From: an uncultured Granulosicoccaceae bacterium
Lineage (GTDB): Bacteria > Pseudomonadota > Gammaproteobacteria > Granulosicoccales > Granulosicoccaceae
Length of the DNA: 64,000 bases
Reading direction: 5' to 3'
Assembly: GCA_937998875.1 (NCBI GenBank)
Contig: CALLBO010000072.1
Location: 22,924 to 86,923, forward strand
Shown here: positions 17,876 through 26,586 of the stretch, piece after piece
Numbering within the stretch: the stretch's first letter is position 1
Layout of the letters: every line of letters begins with the position of its first letter
The notes under the pieces: model-generated
The model's database searches: none
The model's input: only the letters and a program-made list of their open reading frames with translations
Told to the model about the DNA's origin: nothing
Made by a program: the position numbers and the translations under genes

Positions 17876-19147
17876 ATGCTTGATGCAAAACTGTTTCGTA
17901 CAGACCTTGATCTTCTTGCCCGGGAATTGGGTCGACGTGGCTATGAACTCGATACTGAAGCGGTGCAGGGGCTCGAAGCTCGTCGTCGCGACCTGCAGAT
18001 AAAAACGCAGGAATTACAGAACGAGCGCAACACACGTTCAAAAGCAATTGGTGCTGCCAAAGCCAAAGGCGATGACATAGAGCCGCTGCTCGCAGAAGTT
18101 AATGATCTTGGGGAAGAGTTAAAACGCTGCGAACAGGATCTGGCAGAGCTACAAGGTAACCTGCGCGATATCTCACTGGCTGTTCCTAATTTGCTGCATG
18201 AGTCTGTGCCTGAAGGTAAGGACGAAGCGCAGAACATAGAGATAAGAAAGTGGGGCACCCCGCGTGACTTTGAGTTTGATGTACTTGACCATGTTGATCT
18301 AACCGCCGAGAACGGTCTTGATTCAACAGCGGGTTCTTTGTTAACCGGTTCGCGCTTCGTGGTTATGCATAATGAAATCGCAAAGCTGCACCGGTGTCTC
18401 GCGCAGTATATGCTGAACCTGCATACAACAGAGCATGGTTACACCGAAATGAATGTACCGTTTATTGTTAACGCAGATTCATTGCTTGGTACTTCTCAGC
18501 TGCCCAAATTCGGTGAAGATCTTTTTGCACTTGAAGGCGACAGTAACTATTACTTAATTCCAACTTCTGAAGTACCGCTGACCAATCTCGTCAGAGACAA
18601 AATCCTTGAGATGTCTGAGCTGCCAATCAGTATGACTGCCCACACACCTTGCTTTCGATCAGAAGCGGGTTCATACGGCAAAGATACGCGCGGCATGATT
18701 CGTCAGCATCAGTTCGAGAAAGTCGAGCTTGTACACATTGTGCATCCTGAAGAGTCATGGAATACGTTGGAGAAACTGGTTGGGCACGCAGAGCAGGTTT
18801 TGCAGAATCTTGAACTGCCGTATCGGGTGGTGACGCTTTGTTCTGGTGATACGGGTTTTGCTGCAAGTAAGACTTACGACATCGAAGTCTGGCTGCCGGG
18901 GCAGGATGCCTACCGGGAGATTTCTTCCTGTAGTAACTGTACCGATTTTCAAGCGCGGCGTATGAAGACGCGCTTTCGAAATGATGAAGGCAGTACCGAG
19001 TTGGTGCATACCCTTAACGGATCCGGATTGGCAGTCGGCCGGACGCTTGTTGCTGTGTTGGAGAATTATCAGCAGGCGGACGGAAGTATTGCGGTTCCTG
19101 AGGCCCTGCGGGGGTTGATGGGTGTGGATTTTATTCTTAAGTCTTGA
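17876..19147 (+). CDS. serS: seryl-tRNA synthetase
   Basis: Charges tRNA-Ser (and tRNA-Sec) with serine. The N-terminal about 100 residues form the long antiparallel coiled coil that grips the tRNA variable arm. Class II motifs are present: motif 2 around [14 protein letters not shown] and motif 3 around [15 protein letters not shown], plus [15 protein letters not shown]. The ATG at 17876 ([12 protein letters not shown]) is the family start; the frame continues 22 codons upstream to a TTG, without support. The length is then 423 residues, normal for bacterial SerRS. Confidence 0.97.
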   Translation: MLDAKLFRTDLDLLARELGRRGYELDTEAVQGLEARRRDLQIKTQELQNERNTRSKAIGAAKAKGDDIEPLLAEVNDLGEELKRCEQDLAELQGNLRDISLAVPNLLHESVPEGKDEAQNIEIRKWGTPRDFEFDVLDHVDLTAENGLDSTAGSLLTGSRFVVMHNEIAKLHRCLAQYMLNLHTTEHGYTEMNVPFIVNADSLLGTSQLPKFGEDLFALEGDSNYYLIPTSEVPLTNLVRDKILEMSELPISMTAHTPCFRSEAGSYGKDTRGMIRQHQFEKVELVHIVHPEESWNTLEKLVGHAEQVLQNLELPYRVVTLCSGDTGFAASKTYDIEVWLPGQDAYREISSCSNCTDFQARRMKTRFRNDEGSTELVHTLNGSGLAVGRTLVAVLENYQQADGSIAVPEALRGLMGVDFILKS

Positions 19148-19200
19148 GGCTGGCGCTTGTTATCAGGAATGCCCTCCAAAAGAGAGGTTTTGTTGCACCG

Positions 19201-21018
19201 TCACCTGTACTTTCTCAGTTGTGGGAAAATCAAAAACACAATGCCCGTAAGCAGCAACAGCGGTAAGGTTGGGTCGAGATAGCCGACACTGGTGCCAGGT
19301 GATATCGAACACCCTGTACTCGAATTTATTAGATCTACTGGCGAAGATACTTCGGCAGACGCCACATCGCCCTCTTCAATGTTGACAACTCGAACACTGT
19401 CGCTGTCCAGGTGATTCGCAATCCCGTCCCCATCTGAATCAACTGCCGGAGTCGGCAAAAATGCTATAGCGTCATCAGCGCCATCACCATTAGCGTCGGT
19501 GAAGTTTTTAATCCTCCCGTCGGCATTGACGACCAACCCACTTGTCTCCACGAGATCTGGCAATCCATCATCATCGGAGTCCGAATCAATGAAGTCAAAT
19601 ACGCCATCCCCATCTGTATCTACAGGCTGATAATTCTCTATTCCTGATGCAGAAATCGACTCTACTAATTTCGCAATTCCATCGCCACGAAATTTGTTAG
19701 TACTATCGATCCTACCGTTATTGTCTACATCTATTTCGGTCAGAATTTCTCGTGGTATCTGTGCTTCAACAAGATCGTATATTCCGTCGTTGTCCGAATC
19801 TAAATCGTGCATATCGAATATACCGTCGAAGTCGGAGTCGGCAACGGGTGACTGCGCTTCCACAAAGTCTGGAATCCCATCATTGTCACTGTCTTGATCG
19901 AGAAAATCCAGCACACCATCCTTGTCGGTATCCGTAGAGCCTTCAATTGCATCATGCACTCCATCTCTATCTGAATCATCATCCGTTGTAACCCCAATTC
20001 CAGACCACTTTCTATATTCTATGTCGCCGTTGAAATATACATCGATAAAGCTATCGTTGTTTGTATCCACACCAGTCAGTATCGAAGCTTCTATAGCGTC
20101 GCCGATACCATCATCGTCAGCATCTAAATCTACAAAATCAGGGAATCCATCCGAATCGAAATCACCATCGAAATTAGCAGCGTCATGGCCTAGTTCGAAA
20201 TAATCCGGGATGCCATCGTTATCCGAATCTAAGTCGTACATGTTCGCAACACCGTCTCCATCGCTATCTGCAGATCCTAAAGCTTCCCAAGCATCGTCGA
20301 CCCCATCCTTATCATTGTCTTCACCCGACCCGTCGTTTTCTTCTGCCAAGTCAACGTCGAAGGTATTGTCTATTCCATCGCCGTCAAGGTCACCACGAGT
20401 TATGAGTGACTCCATATCGTCGGACAAGCCATCGTTATCGCTATCATGGTCTCGATAATTTGGTATTCCGTCACCATCCCAGTCTGCTGTACCTTCAATG
20501 GTATCTGGCACTCCGTCATCGTCAGAGTCCGCGTCGTGTAGGTCACGGATTCCGTCTCTGTCCGTGTCAATTGGAACCTGCTGGCCAAACCAATCCTCTA
20601 CACCATCTCCATTAGAATCGCCTACGCCTCGATACAGTCCAAATCTTATCTTCATTTCCCACTGGGCAGCGGCATGGTCAGGATCAAAAAAATCGTCGAT
20701 CCCGTCCTTGTCTGTATCAAGGCCGCTAACCTGCGCCTCAATGGAATCATCGATCCCGTCATTGTCACTGTCAGTGTCGAGATAGTTGGGAACTCCATCG
20801 CCATCCGAGTCTCCACGCTCAAGTGTATCGGGCACTCTATCTCCATCGCTATCTCTGTCCAGATAGTTGGGAATGCCATCTTTGTCAGCATCTGCATCTC
20901 CCTCTACGGTATCGGGTATGCCATCACGATCTGAATCGAGGGGAAGCGCGTAGATGGTGGTAAAGCAAAAGAAAGCGCAAATGAGTGTTGCTGCGAAAGC
21001 ACGAGCGTTTTTGTACAT
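19201..21018 (-). CDS. secreted calcium-repeat protein with sorting-like tail
   Basis: After a signal peptide (MYKNARAFAATLICAFFCFTT, cleavage near YALPLD) the protein is almost entirely built of thrombospondin type 3-like repeats. I count roughly 25-30 DxDxDGxxD units (DSDRDGIPD, DSDNDGIDD, DTDKDGVLD and others), expected to bind calcium extracellularly. The C-terminus has a cysteine (STGCSISPGT), then DPTLPLLLLTG, one hydrophobic helix and a basic end RKYR. This resembles Cys-containing CTERM sorting tails such as JDVT-CTERM. The ATG at 21018 suits the signal peptide; a frame extension to 21072 adds an unlikely leader. It stands alone. Likely surface or adhesive; the exact role is unknown. 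Confidence 0.82.
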   Translation of the reverse strand: MYKNARAFAATLICAFFCFTTIYALPLDSDRDGIPDTVEGDADADKDGIPNYLDRDSDGDRVPDTLERGDSDGDGVPNYLDTDSDNDGIDDSIEAQVSGLDTDKDGIDDFFDPDHAAAQWEMKIRFGLYRGVGDSNGDGVEDWFGQQVPIDTDRDGIRDLHDADSDDDGVPDTIEGTADWDGDGIPNYRDHDSDNDGLSDDMESLITRGDLDGDGIDNTFDVDLAEENDGSGEDNDKDGVDDAWEALGSADSDGDGVANMYDLDSDNDGIPDYFELGHDAANFDGDFDSDGFPDFVDLDADDDGIGDAIEASILTGVDTNNDSFIDVYFNGDIEYRKWSGIGVTTDDDSDRDGVHDAIEGSTDTDKDGVLDFLDQDSDNDGIPDFVEAQSPVADSDFDGIFDMHDLDSDNDGIYDLVEAQIPREILTEIDVDNNGRIDSTNKFRGDGIAKLVESISASGIENYQPVDTDGDGVFDFIDSDSDDDGLPDLVETSGLVVNADGRIKNFTDANGDGADDAIAFLPTPAVDSDGDGIANHLDSDSVRVVNIEEGDVASAEVSSPVDLINSSTGCSISPGTSVGYLDPTLPLLLLTGIVFLIFPQLRKYR

Positions 21019-21251
21019 CCGATGAAAGCCCGGAATATCTGGGGGATTTCGAATAATCAGATAATGTGCCATTCAAATTTCTGTGGTGATATGTGAGCTC
21101 TATTGATCATCTCTGAGTTTGAATGAGCAACTCACGGTGAAGCGAAGGCCTTTGGGTCGGGTGCTGACGGTCAAAAAATAAATAGATCGAATAGATTCGA
21201 GATTTTTACCGAGGGTTCACCTGTTAGGAGAATGGAGCGGAATAGCAAAAT

Positions 21252-21887
21252 CTAAGACTTGTCCGTCAGGAGCCTAAGTCCCATAAGACAAAAGAAGGTT
21301 CCCAGAGTTGCCTCAATAAAACGCCTTGCGCGGGCATACAAGGCAACCATCGGTTTAGTTGAAAATGCCAGTGCGTAAATGAGATGCCCGCCCACAGATA
21401 GCAATGTTGCACCAACTACGATGCTGCCACCTACCCATAGTGGTGTGCTCTCATGCACACCAATAGATACTATTGCTAAGGTCGCCAGAGCCGCTTTTGG
21501 GTTGGTCATCTGTACGGTGAGTCCTCTTCTGAAATAGGCTGCATTGGTTTTTAGTCGAATGGCAGTTGCACTCAGATCTTTTTGTGTAGCGGCTGAGCGC
21601 AATACTTTGACTCCGAGCCAAAGAAGGTATGTACCACCTAGAATCTTTAAGGTAATCATGATGACTGCGTACTTTGAAATTACCGCAGTAAATCCAAGTA
21701 CTGCCAGCGTTACCCATAAGAAGGTCCCGAACCCAACACCCAGGGCCAGTGAAACCGCTTGCTTCCGCCCGACGCCCATTGAGGTGCCTATCACTGCCAG
21801 AATGTTTGGTCCAGGACTCAAAAGTGCCAGCATAACTGCTGATAAAGACAGTAGAACGCCGGGTAGAAATTGATTTACTTCAGTCAT
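21252..21887 (-). CDS. LysE/RhtB family amino-acid exporter
   Basis: Inner-membrane exporter of the LysE superfamily. The family pattern is seen in SLSAVMLALLSPGPNILAVIGTS near the N-terminus, a glycine-rich second helix, GGTYLLWLGVKVLRS, and a C-terminal YARARRFIEATLGTFFCLMGLRLL. About six hydrophobic helices fit in 211 residues. The ATG at 21887 with AAGAGA upstream is preferred over an extension to 21926. Substrate (homoserine, threonine, lysine or other) is not predictable. It is a single gene, with 178 bp on its right-hand side of the calcium-repeat gene. Confidence 0.88.
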   Translation of the reverse strand: MTEVNQFLPGVLLSLSAVMLALLSPGPNILAVIGTSMGVGRKQAVSLALGVGFGTFLWVTLAVLGFTAVISKYAVIMITLKILGGTYLLWLGVKVLRSAATQKDLSATAIRLKTNAAYFRRGLTVQMTNPKAALATLAIVSIGVHESTPLWVGGSIVVGATLLSVGGHLIYALAFSTKPMVALYARARRFIEATLGTFFCLMGLRLLTDKS

Positions 21888-22009
21888 GAGTATCTCTTGT
21901 TGGAACTTACTTAGTCTGAGGGTCACCGTGCTTGATCATTGGCTGGATCAGGAGATGTTGCATCTGACAACCATGCGCTCTTCTGCGTTACGTCGGGATG
22001 ATGCAGAAC

Positions 22010-22870
22010 TTACACAGAATCATTGAACCATGACTCAAGTTCTTCGTAATCCATAGCGTTTTTAACAAAGTTAAAGGTGCCCGATTCTGCAACTTCGGTG
22101 ATAGCCGCTATGGTAGTTCCGTAGATTAGCTGAGCCATAGCGGATCCTAAACTAATCCGGCGTACGCCTATGTCCTGTAGTTCGGATAAACCAAAAGGAA
22201 GGTCGGGTGTTGACATCACGACGTTATAGGGTTTTTCCAATACTTGAACCACTTTCTTGATATCAGCCAGATCGTTTATTCCCGGTGCGAACAGAACATC
22301 TGCACCAACCGCTTCAAATGCCTGTAGCCGTTCTATGACTGCGTTAAGTTCCGGTTCATTCCAGAGAAATTTCTCACAGCGTGCGGTCAATACAAAATCG
22401 CGTGAAAGTGAATTTCTTGCCTCGTGGGCAGCCTGGATTCTTTCTATTGCGAGTGTTCTGTCGAAGATAGGCTTTGCCGGATTGCCAGTGTAGTCCTCGA
22501 TTGAACAACCAGCGACTCCGGTTGCCGCAACGGCAATGATCATATCTGCAACTTCTTCCGGTGAATCGCCGTAACCTTTCTCAAGATCTGCCGAAACCGG
22601 TAAGCTGGTTGCTGCAACGATGTTGCTACAGTGACGCAGTGCCTCGGCCTTTGAAACGTACCCGTCTCGCTTGCCCAATGAATAGGCCATACCTCCACTG
22701 GTGGTGGCCAGTGCTTTAAATCCGCAGCGCGAGAAGATCTTTGCACTCCCAGCGTCCCACGGATTTGGCATTACAAAAAGATCCTGGGACTCGTGGAGTT
22801 TTCGAAAAATGCTTCCGATATTGTCGTTGATCGTTCTGTTGTCAGTGACATAGGCTTCGCTACTGGTCAT
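22010..22870 (-). CDS. isocitrate lyase/PEP mutase superfamily protein
   Basis: TIM-barrel enzyme of the COG2513-like group of small C-C or P-C lyases. Visible features include VMPNPWDAGSAKIF, TTSGGMAYSLG, the metal-site ADLEKGYGDSPEEV, CSIEDYTGNP and TARCEKFLWNEP, then ADVLFAPGI. The substrate is unknown; members include carboxyPEP mutase-like and oxaloacetate decarboxylase-like enzymes. Its ATG overlaps the stop of the upstream frameshifted gene by four bases (ATGA), so it is part of an operon with that gene and the DMT transporter. Confidence 0.88.
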   Translation of the reverse strand: MTSSEAYVTDNRTINDNIGSIFRKLHESQDLFVMPNPWDAGSAKIFSRCGFKALATTSGGMAYSLGKRDGYVSKAEALRHCSNIVAATSLPVSADLEKGYGDSPEEVADMIIAVAATGVAGCSIEDYTGNPAKPIFDRTLAIERIQAAHEARNSLSRDFVLTARCEKFLWNEPELNAVIERLQAFEAVGADVLFAPGINDLADIKKVVQVLEKPYNVVMSTPDLPFGLSELQDIGVRRISLGSAMAQLIYGTTIAAITEVAESGTFNFVKNAMDYEELESWFNDSV

Positions 22871-23333
22871 AGTAATTTTCCTGTTGCAGTACCGTGAATC
22901 GCATCTGCGTCAGGGCGATTCCAGTAGCGATTTGGATTGTTTTTATCGCCAATCAATTTTGATCGGCTGCCCCAAACAGACTGGACGCGAATAGTTGGTT
23001 CTTCGTTAACGTGGGACTTGAAAACGGTTTCAAACAATTTGCGCAGTAGTGCTTCATCCTGCGGTATCGACACGATAATCTGTGACGCAGAGGTTTGCTG
23101 AATGGTACCTTCATCACCAGCGTGTGAGCCTTCAAGGCATCGAAACCGTTGTTTTCCACTTCTGCGTGTGAAACTACAACAATCGTACGGGCTTGTGTCA
23201 GCGGTATGTGCTTTTCGAGGGCGTCCAGTACACTGGCAACCCCGGCGTCGGGTGTGTCTATGGTGATCATCCATTCTGGTTCCAGAACTGCTGAGCCTGC
23301 GTCCAGATCGTCTAATATTTTATTTACTGACAT
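22867..23333 (-). pseudogene. frameshifted gene of unknown family
   Basis: A good start exists at 23333 (GGGAG seven bases before ATG) and reads MSVNKILDDLDAGSAVLEP through GFDALKAH. Near 23104-23125 the sensible reading passes into another frame (AGDEGTIQQTSAS, EEPTIRVQSVWG, NPNRYWNRPDADAIHG). That frame ends with a stop overlapping the next gene's ATG by four bases. The whole span is 467 bp, one base short of 156 codons, so a single-base deletion or a sequencing error would explain it. The repaired product would be about 155 residues. I do not recognise the family. Both ends being so well placed argues that the gene was recently intact. Confidence 0.7.
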
Positions 23334-23366
23334 GGTTTCTCCCTGTGGGTTTTGTTGCGGTTGTTA

Positions 23367-24320
23367 TTAGCTTTGTTGCCTTGGAGCTGTTGCCAGATAA
23401 ACAGCAACTGCAATAAAGACAATACTTCCTCCAAACATTGTTATGAAACCAGGTGTTTCGTTAAATAGTATCCACACCAAGACAGGTGCCAATGGAGCAT
23501 CCAGTGCGGTTATCAATGCGGTTTCAATGGCCGGTAGATATTTTGCGCCAATAGTAAACAGCACGAGGCCAAGCGCTGAATTAACCACTCCGAAAAGAAA
23601 AAGCATGATCCATTGCTCTGGCTCCACGCTGAGTGGACTGCTGAAGGGCAGGGCCAAGGCTGCGCTCAGCAGTGCAGATAAACAAGCGGCAGGAAGTATC
23701 GGAATGTCTGGATTGCTGCGGCTTATAATCATCATCGCTGCAAGAGAGATTGTCATACCCAGAGCTAGCAAGTTACCAGTCCAGTGACCTTCACCGGAAA
23801 GGCCCATCATGATGCACACACCGAGAATCGAAAACAGACTTGCAATCAGGGAATGTTTTGTGGGTTTCTCTCTTAGCACAAGCCACGCAATGAATGCTGT
23901 GACTAAAGGCACTGTGGCGTACAGTATTGAAACATGGGCCACCGTGGTGTGATTGAGCGCGGTAATAAACATCACCATACCGATGCCCGAAACTACAACA
24001 AATAACCAGCCGGCCGGGCTCATGGATGTAAATTGTTTGAGCGTATTGCTACGGTAAGTGATACCGGTTATCAGCGCGATTGCCATCGCCCCGAACACGC
24101 CACGCCAGACCAGGAGCGTCCAGTTGTCCAGTGCGATGGCGCGAGTGAACAGACCGGCGGTGCTCCAGGCGAGGGTGGCGCTCGTTACCAGCAGTAACCC
24201 GATCAGGTAGTCCGGAACCGTCCAGAGCAGTTTTGCTGAAATTTGACTTCCCTGATTTACTCTTGATTTTACATTTCCCGGGCTCATGACGTAACTTAAC
24301 AGGGCTACTGACACGATCAT
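23367..24320 (-). CDS. DMT superfamily (EamA) transporter
   Basis: Ten hydrophobic helices in two homologous EamA halves: the first includes ATLAWSTAGLFTRAI and ILYATVPLVTAFIAWLVLREKPT; the second includes GVVNSALGLVLFTIGAKYLPAIETALITALDAPLAPVLVW and FNETPG. Likely a metabolite exporter or permease in the inner membrane. It is first gene of a minus-strand operon with the frameshifted gene and the PEP mutase-like gene. It is divergent from the WYL regulator by only 43 bp. The first ATG (24320) is used; an ATG 11 codons later would also suit. Confidence 0.87.
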   Translation of the reverse strand: MIVSVALLSYVMSPGNVKSRVNQGSQISAKLLWTVPDYLIGLLLVTSATLAWSTAGLFTRAIALDNWTLLVWRGVFGAMAIALITGITYRSNTLKQFTSMSPAGWLFVVVSGIGMVMFITALNHTTVAHVSILYATVPLVTAFIAWLVLREKPTKHSLIASLFSILGVCIMMGLSGEGHWTGNLLALGMTISLAAMMIISRSNPDIPILPAACLSALLSAALALPFSSPLSVEPEQWIMLFLFGVVNSALGLVLFTIGAKYLPAIETALITALDAPLAPVLVWILFNETPGFITMFGGSIVFIAVAVYLATAPRQQS

Positions 24321-24363
24321 GTCAGCAGTGGTGATACTGTGTGTTCCTAAGTGAGGTGGTCCT

Positions 24364-25050
24364 GTGAATCGCTCAACTCGTTTGTTTGAAATTATTCAGC
24401 TGCTTCGCAGTTCCAGAAGATCACTGACTGCACAGGAGATTGCAGACACCCTTGAAGTCACTAAACGAACTATTTATCGGGATATCGTCACGCTTCAGTC
24501 GATGCGAGTTCCAATTGACGGCGAAGCTGGTGTCGGATACATCATGCGGCCGGGTTTCGATTTACCACCGCTGATGTTTACGGCAGAGGAGGTGGAGGCC
24601 ATCGCGGTCGGGCTGTCGTTGCTGGGTCGAACCGGAGACCCCGGGCTCGAAAGCGCTGCGCGTAGTGTTGTACGAAAAATATCCGATGTGTTACCGGAAG
24701 AAAATCCCTACGGTTTATTGAGCCAGTCTGTCTTTACCTCGAGTTGGCATGATATCCCTGTATCGGATATTGATCCGGCATTGTTGCGGCAGGCTATCCG
24801 GGATGAAAGAAAGTTAGAGATTCAGTATGCTGATCAGAATGGGGTAGTCAGTGCTCGAACAATACTGCCTTTAGCCATGGTGTATTACGTGGATGCGCTG
24901 GTGTTAGCAGCCTGGTGCGAGCTGAGGACAGCCTACAGGCACTTTCGAGTAGATCGGATGAAGCAATGTGATATGACTGAACAGTGCTTTAAAGAATCCG
25001 GAGCCACGCTTCGAGAGAGCTGGCACGCTGAGAATCAGTTGGTTCAATAG
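24364..25050 (+). CDS. YafY-type HTH/WYL transcriptional regulator
   Basis: Residues 1-60 are a winged helix of HTH_11 type (FEIIQLLRSSRRSLTAQEIADTLEVTKRTIYRDIVTL). Residues about 135-210 form a WYL-like ligand-sensing domain (LRQAIRDERKLEIQYADQNG, RTILPLAMVYYVDALVLAAWCELR). The start is GTG at 24364. It is divergent from the DMT transporter operon across 43 bp, so regulation of that operon is the simplest inference. The WYL motif itself reads MVYYVDALVLAAW. Confidence 0.88.
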   Translation: MNRSTRLFEIIQLLRSSRRSLTAQEIADTLEVTKRTIYRDIVTLQSMRVPIDGEAGVGYIMRPGFDLPPLMFTAEEVEAIAVGLSLLGRTGDPGLESAARSVVRKISDVLPEENPYGLLSQSVFTSSWHDIPVSDIDPALLRQAIRDERKLEIQYADQNGVVSARTILPLAMVYYVDALVLAAWCELRTAYRHFRVDRMKQCDMTEQCFKESGATLRESWHAENQLVQ

Positions 25051-25133
25051 TGTTGTATTGGAAAAGACAAGTTGTAGAAACCTGGGACAAACATACTGAT
25101 TGTAGGAGTGCGCGTAGTGATGATGCTATATTT

Positions 25134-25239
25134 CGTAGGATGATAAGCCTGCGCATCCACCAATGTGCAGCGCGTCAGTTACATGGTTTGTAGCATTCGT
25201 TACGGCAGTTGGTGGATGCGCAAGCTTATCCACCCTACG
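25134..25239. repeat. family A palindromic element, second dispersed copy
   Basis: This 106-bp element matches the copy at 6048-6155. The right arm (GATGCGCAAGCTTATCCACC and CTACG) is intact and the left arm has a small deletion and substitutions. It lies between the stops of the WYL regulator and the zinc-ribbon gene, only six bases from the latter, again at a convergent gene junction. Confidence 0.9.
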
Positions 25240-25244
25240 GAATA

Positions 25245-25445
25245 TCAATGTCCGGAATTCGATTTTCCTGCATCGCATTCCGGGCAGAATTGTGGATTCT
25301 TCCACTTAGGAATGTGTGCCTGACAATTTCCGCAGACGATAATGCTGGAGCGTTTTTCAACATGCCAGTGCCCCGGTCCCTGATGAGTTCTTGAGGCTCG
25401 CTTGCGAGTGATGTTGCGTTCGTCTTCCTTTGGACTGTTAACCAT
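25245..25445 (-). CDS. small zinc-ribbon protein
   Basis: A 66-residue protein with a basic N-terminus (MVNSPKEDERNITRKRASR) and a C-terminal zinc ribbon CGNCQAHIPKWKNPQFCPECD, a CxxC pair plus a CPEC pair expected to bind one zinc ion. A textbook GGAGGAG site lies just before the ATG, which picks this frame over an overlapping 74-residue frame. The role is unknown; small zinc ribbons of this sort may bind nucleic acid or protein. It ends against the family A element. Confidence 0.8.
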   Translation of the reverse strand: MVNSPKEDERNITRKRASRTHQGPGHWHVEKRSSIIVCGNCQAHIPKWKNPQFCPECDAGKSNSGH

Positions 25446-25650
25446 ATCTCCTCCAGCAATTTGGTAAGTCGGATTGTTGTTTTAGATCTATGTTACTAAG
25501 TTTTCTTCATTGGCTGCGAGCAGTATAGCAATTGTTGCAAGTGACATTCTCGACGGTTGCCTCGATTCTAACCCTATTGCTGCTGTAGTATGTCTGCACT
25601 AAGATTCGGCTGTCTTTGATCACTCTGTGTTTTATATCCAGGAGAAGTAT

Positions 25651-26115
25651 ATGCCAAAAATTAATCTGTCAGATGTTGAAGTTCGAACCGGTAGCGGATA
25701 TCCCGCGCCATTTGATAAGCCGTGTCTTGGAAGAAAGAGTGAACGGCTTTCCGATGCCGGTGGCCTGACCCAGTTCGGGGTTCATCGCTTTGTTCTTGAG
25801 CCTGGTGCCTGGTCTTCACAGCGGCACTGGCATACTCATGAGGATGAGTTAGTTTATATCTTGCAGGGTCAACCTGTTCTGGTTGAAGATGATGGTGAAA
25901 CACAGTTGAATCCGGGGGATGTAACAACTCATGTTGCAGGCGTTGCTAACGGCCACCATATGATAAATCGCACCAAAGAGGATGTTGTGTTTCTCATCGT
26001 CGGCGCTCGTAACCCGGAAGAAGATACCGGGCATTACCCGGATATTGATCTTCATATTGCCGCCAATGGAACAGTGAAACGAAAGTTTACCAATAAAAAA
26101 GGTGAGCTGCTTTAA
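25651..26115 (+). CDS. cupin domain protein
   Basis: A single cupin barrel. Motif 1 is seen in RHWHTHEDELVYILQGQPVLVED, with two His and a Glu as metal ligands; motif 2 is in LNPGDVTTHVAGVANGHHMIN, with the last His. The 154-residue length, and the ending NGTVKRKFTNKKGELL, fit a family of short cytoplasmic cupins often annotated as transcriptional regulators or sugar-binding proteins, although no HTH is present here. The start at 25651 is supported by GGAGAAG. Substrate unknown. Confidence 0.85.
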   Translation: MPKINLSDVEVRTGSGYPAPFDKPCLGRKSERLSDAGGLTQFGVHRFVLEPGAWSSQRHWHTHEDELVYILQGQPVLVEDDGETQLNPGDVTTHVAGVANGHHMINRTKEDVVFLIVGARNPEEDTGHYPDIDLHIAANGTVKRKFTNKKGELL

Positions 26116-26181
26116 CGCTAGTGGAGTATGGTGTAGGGTAAATTCGGTATCTTTTGAGGCGGTTTAAGTGTAGAGAAGTCT

Positions 26182-26373
26182 ATGACCAGATCGAATTCAC
26201 AGGTAACTTTTGTTTGTGCGAGTATGTGTCTGGCTGGGGCGATATTGCTGCTCACAGTCCATCATGCAGAGTCCACTGATATCTGGGCTAACCAGACTGT
26301 CCATGTCGTTATGGATGTCATGGCGGTTGCAGCGATGTGTTGCCCGCTTATTCGTTGGTTGAGGGAGAAGTGA
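26182..26373 (+). CDS. possible small membrane protein
   Basis: A 63-residue frame with two hydrophobic helices (FVCASMCLAGAILLLTV and VVMDVMAVAAMCCPLIRWL) separated by a short polar loop, ending in RWLREK. A weak purine-rich site (AGAGAAG) precedes the ATG. It lies 66 bp after the cupin in the same direction. The membrane character and orientation make it plausible, but no family is recognised. Confidence 0.5.
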   Translation: MTRSNSQVTFVCASMCLAGAILLLTVHHAESTDIWANQTVHVVMDVMAVAAMCCPLIRWLREK

Positions 26374-26586
26374 CAGATAAGTTTTCTTCATTCAGTCAGG
26401 CTTGATCAAAAGGTCATAGATAATCCCTTCGAATCGGAAGGCTAGCTGGCACGCTGCCGCCATAGCGGCGTTAGAAAAATTCGACGTAGGCCCTGCTATG
26501 CCTCATTTTTCTGCCTTGCTCTGACGACTGTCACCGCGAAAAATTTGTTACCGAACTTACCGCACACCGCACTAGCCTACAGAGAT

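Noticed and set aside
19694..20934. Several Ser-rich open frames opposite the calcium-repeat gene
   Set aside because: They are shadows generated by the GAT/GAC-rich repeat codons on the other strand. None has a credible start.
25235..25459. 74-residue frame overlapping the zinc-ribbon gene
   Set aside because: The 66-residue frame has GGAGGAG at correct spacing and conserved CxxC pairs. This frame has neither.
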